DNA of 64,000 bases from Priestia aryabhattai B8W22 (GTDB taxonomy: Bacteria > Bacillota > Bacilli > Bacillales > Bacillaceae_H). This document shows, piece by piece, positions 61,423-64,000 of this stretch. The stretch spans positions 1 to 64,000 of the forward strand of contig NZ_JYOO01000006.1 in the NCBI RefSeq assembly GCF_000956595.1. Reading direction: 5' to 3'. Within the stretch, counting starts at the first letter, position 1. The number at the start of each line of letters is the position of its first letter. The notes under the pieces are model-generated. The model did not search any database, was not told the DNA's origin, and was given only the letters and a program-made list of their open reading frames with translations. A program made the position numbers and the translations under genes.

Positions 61423-64000
61423 TTATTTCACTATTTCAAATTTCACTTCATTAAACAAACTAGTAGAATTCCACACATTCAGCCCAGCATAACCTTCCGA
61501 AAAGGTAGGGTCCATTGTATCGATCACCAGCTTGCCATCGAGATAAACTTGAATGTGCTCTCCTTCAGCCCTTACTTTTAGATGGTAATCTGTATTTGGT
61601 TTTAAATCCAGCTTTCCCCCATCGTCGTAAATCATGAGATCCTTTCCTATTCCATCTCTAAACGCAATGAGTTTCACTTGATTATTAAGCATATCTACAT
61701 TCGCAGCGTAAGCGTTATTTGCCTGTTCATCCGAACGGAATACTAGCGCTCCTGCTCCTGTAGAATTTGAAACAGCCTCCTTTAACACCTTTATCTTTGC
61801 CTCATATGTGAAATTTTTTGCTTCTTTTGATGATAAGGTAAAGGAATCTTCTTTGCTTCGTCCTTGTTTCCCGTTAATCGTATCGGCCCATAGTCCGCTA
61901 ATATTCTTCCATCCAGATAAGTTTGTATCAACAGGACTTTTATTCCAAATAGATTTTAACGGATACATCTTAAGAGAATTTAATTTTACAGCGCCTCCTT
62001 TGCTATAAAGCTTTATTTTATTACTTGAAAGCGTTGGAAAGAGCTGGTCTGTTATTACTTCCGTGCCGTCATTACCAAATACTTCTACAGACGACTGGTC
62101 TACAAACATATGAAGCTTAACCTTTCCGTCTTTTGGAAGCATGGAAGCAGAGTGTTTGCCTTTCACATTTTCACCAAAATCAAAACTTCCAGAGTTTGTT
62201 CGATCAACAGATAATCGCTGTTTGTTTATGTTATAGCTGACTTTCGTATTTTCACTGCCTTCTTTTTGAATTTGAAAACCAAATTCTTGTGCATCTGTAG
62301 TAGAAACATCGAATTCTGCAATGATTTCATATTTGTTTTCCTGTATGCCTGAAAGAAGATTTCCATTTTCAGTAACCATGAGATTCTTCAATATCTTTTT
62401 TTCTTGCTTATTGCGGATTGAATCAATTGAAACAGGTATTTGTTTTAAACGAAGCCCTTTTGCTGTGTTGGTGAGTTCTATTTTTCTTGGGATTGACATA
62501 GAGCTTCTCCAAGTAGTAGTGGGAGTATTGTTTGCATATTGCCAGTTGCTCATCCAGCCTAGCCAATACTTTTCTCCGTTATCTCCTTCAACTCCGCTCC
62601 AATCTACAGCGGCATAAAAGTCGGCACCATAATCTGTCCAAAGCACTTCCTCTGGTGGGTTTTCATTTTTAAATGTTTTCCCGTCAAAATCCCCAACAAA
62701 GTACTGCATCCCTGACCCTCCAGCTGCCGCTCCATCATTGATGCTGACTTGCAGCACCCATTTTTTCTTCGTACTGTCTCCATCAACCGGCAGTTCGAGT
62801 AAAGTAGGACACTCCCAAATGCCTCCGTTGCTTCCGTGAGTTGAATTCACCCATTCTCCTGACACTGTGTTCCAATCTGAAATCTCTCCGCCTTCTCTTT
62901 GTTTAGCTTCCTCTGGTTCTTTTGCTACATTGTCTACTTTATCCGGCATTTTTTCTGTATTAAATACATTCACATCATCTAGATTAATATGCCCCCATCC
63001 GCCTACAGCTTGATCAACGGCTTTAATGTACAGTACTTCTCCTATATACTTAGAAGCATCCCATACGTAGCGCTGATACTTTTCATCTGCAAACTTTGTA
63101 TTCGCTTGACGAATCAATTCTTTGTCGTCAGATGCCCGGACTAAGGCTACATAGCGGTTTGTGGGGTCGTTTCCGCCTCCCATTAACAAATTGATTTCAC
63201 CTGATCCGCTCAATTTAAAATAAGACGAATGTAATTCTCCAGTGGCATTATCTCCATCTTGCTTATCAGAAAAACCCCATAAATGATACTTTCCTTTTTG
63301 TTCAAAAGGACCGCTCCAATTTGCGGTTGCATCCGTTACATGATCGTTTGTGAATGCATTTCCATTTATCGTTTTCCAGCCGGTGAGATCTCCTGTTTCA
63401 AAACTTTTATTTTTAATTTCTTTTTCATCTGTATCAATAAACTTGGTCATGTTAACGTCTTGAAACCGGACTGAAGATTGATTAACGTGTAGTCCAAACA
63501 ATCCTTTTGAAAAAGTTTCATCTTTTGCAGTAAGGGTGAAGTTATCGTCTATATGCAAATCAAGTTCATTTCCCGATGCAGTTACTTTTACTTGATGTGA
63601 TTTGCTCGTATCAATTTTTTCATTTGTTTCGGCAAGGACAGTTGAAATGCCATTTTGAAGCTTTACTAGTTTGATTGTATCCTTAGAAGCATCCACGCTA
63701 GCTATATATCCGTTTTTGGCTTCCGCGTCTGCTCGAAAAAGTAGTGCACCTGAACCATGGTTTTCATCTAAAAATGTCATATTTGACTCGTAAATAAACT
63801 GATCTCCCTGTTCTTCACTCATAATATATCCGTCGCTGTCAGATTTACCGATTTTTCCATCAGTAGTATCATTCCATGTTCCCGTAACAGGTTTCCAGTT
63901 AGATAGATTGGTTATGAAATTAGATTGATTCGTAAATTTAACATGACGAAAGACAGCTGTGGAATTCCATGCTGTTAGTCCAAACTGACCGTTTTCAAAA
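61423..64000 (-). CDS. Large modular GH32 (levanase-like) protein, 5' end outside window
   Basis: 859 codons of a fructan-hydrolase-like protein; start and N-terminus are beyond 64000. Modules seen, N to C: lectin-like (concanavalin-type) module, a second partial module, a region around FETGDLTGWKTINGN, then GH32 blades from WECPTLLELPVDG through MQYFVGDFDG, GWMSNWQYAN, and the GH32 C-terminal beta-sandwich (EVFGNDGTEV), then another lectin-like module. The ECP acid/base is present, but the WMNDPNG and RDP blades are not found before it in the visible part. Probably secreted and acting on levan or inulin. See findings. Confidence 0.8.
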   Translation of the reverse strand, partial: FENGQFGLTAWNSTAVFRHVKFTNQSNFITNLSNWKPVTGTWNDTTDGKIGKSDSDGYIMSEEQGDQFIYESNMTFLDENHGSGALLFRADAEAKNGYIASVDASKDTIKLVKLQNGISTVLAETNEKIDTSKSHQVKVTASGNELDLHIDDNFTLTAKDETFSKGLFGLHVNQSSVRFQDVNMTKFIDTDEKEIKNKSFETGDLTGWKTINGNAFTNDHVTDATANWSGPFEQKGKYHLWGFSDKQDGDNATGELHSSYFKLSGSGEINLLMGGGNDPTNRYVALVRASDDKELIRQANTKFADEKYQRYVWDASKYIGEVLYIKAVDQAVGGWGHINLDDVNVFNTEKMPDKVDNVAKEPEEAKQREGGEISDWNTVSGEWVNSTHGSNGGIWECPTLLELPVDGDSTKKKWVLQVSINDGAAAGGSGMQYFVGDFDGKTFKNENPPEEVLWTDYGADFYAAVDWSGVEGDNGEKYWLGWMSNWQYANNTPTTTWRSSMSIPRKIELTNTAKGLRLKQIPVSIDSIRNKQEKKILKNLMVTENGNLLSGIQENKYEIIAEFDVSTTDAQEFGFQIQKEGSENTKVSYNINKQRLSVDRTNSGSFDFGENVKGKHSASMLPKDGKVKLHMFVDQSSVEVFGNDGTEVITDQLFPTLSSNKIKLYSKGGAVKLNSLKMYPLKSIWNKSPVDTNLSGWKNISGLWADTINGKQGRSKEDSFTLSSKEAKNFTYEAKIKVLKEAVSNSTGAGALVFRSDEQANNAYAANVDMLNNQVKLIAFRDGIGKDLMIYDDGGKLDLKPNTDYHLKVRAEGEHIQVYLDGKLVIDTMDPTFSEGYAGLNVWNSTSLFNEVKFEIVK

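Overview
Organism: the window is low-GC Firmicutes DNA of the Bacillus/Priestia type. Strong AGGAGG-type ribosome binding sites, frequent TTG and GTG starts, U-rich intrinsic terminators, many short lipoproteins and DUF families typical of Bacillaceae (YjdF, DUF3923, DUF3784, DUF4825, DUF6366, YkvA), a hut operon in the order hutH-U-I-G and a secreted cyanophycinase all fit. Priestia (Bacillus) megaterium or a close relative is the best guess; this is inference from gene content. I see no rRNA, tRNA, CRISPR array, prophage or intact insertion sequence. Layout: 0-12 kb holds two alpha/beta hydrolases, a LysR regulator, a yjdF gene behind a long leader, and many small membrane proteins and lipoproteins, several decayed. 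12-19 kb holds two tandem SEDS (FtsW/RodA) genes with a 41-aa membrane peptide between them, an NlpC/P60 hydrolase, and DUF2062, DUF1232 and NUDIX genes. 19.5-24.2 kb is a yvkC-yvkB-yvkA-type locus (rifampicin phosphotransferase-like enzyme, TetR repressor, MFS pump) with matching palindromes before the first two genes. 24-38 kb is accessory: HAD, methyltransferases, acetyltransferases, a DJ-1/PfpI protein, a frameshifted ArsR-DUF2087 regulator flanked by near-identical operators, and a yybA/yyaT/yyaS cluster. 38-48.9 kb is the most coherent system: a sigma-54 activator, two secreted cyanophycinase genes (one an internal tandem duplication), an isoaspartyl dipeptidase and a YfcC-family transporter, with two good -24/-12 promoters and a shared upstream element. 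49-57 kb holds a decarboxylating-dehydrogenase/nucleoside hydrolase pair and the complete hut operon behind a leader with an intrinsic terminator. 57-64 kb holds an aldo/keto reductase, a YbaK deacylase, methionine aminopeptidase and a large incomplete levanase-like GH32 protein. How it works together: 40-57 kb reads as a nitrogen-scavenging island. Secreted cyanophycinases would cut cyanophycin to beta-Asp-Arg, the transporter could import it, and IadA would split it to Asp and Arg, all under a sigma-54 activator. The hut operon next door turns histidine into glutamate, formamide and ammonia. A recurrent oddity is that at least three genes are broken by single-base length changes in A/T runs, so either this assembly has homopolymer errors or these loci are real slippage sites; this affects how the broken genes should be read.
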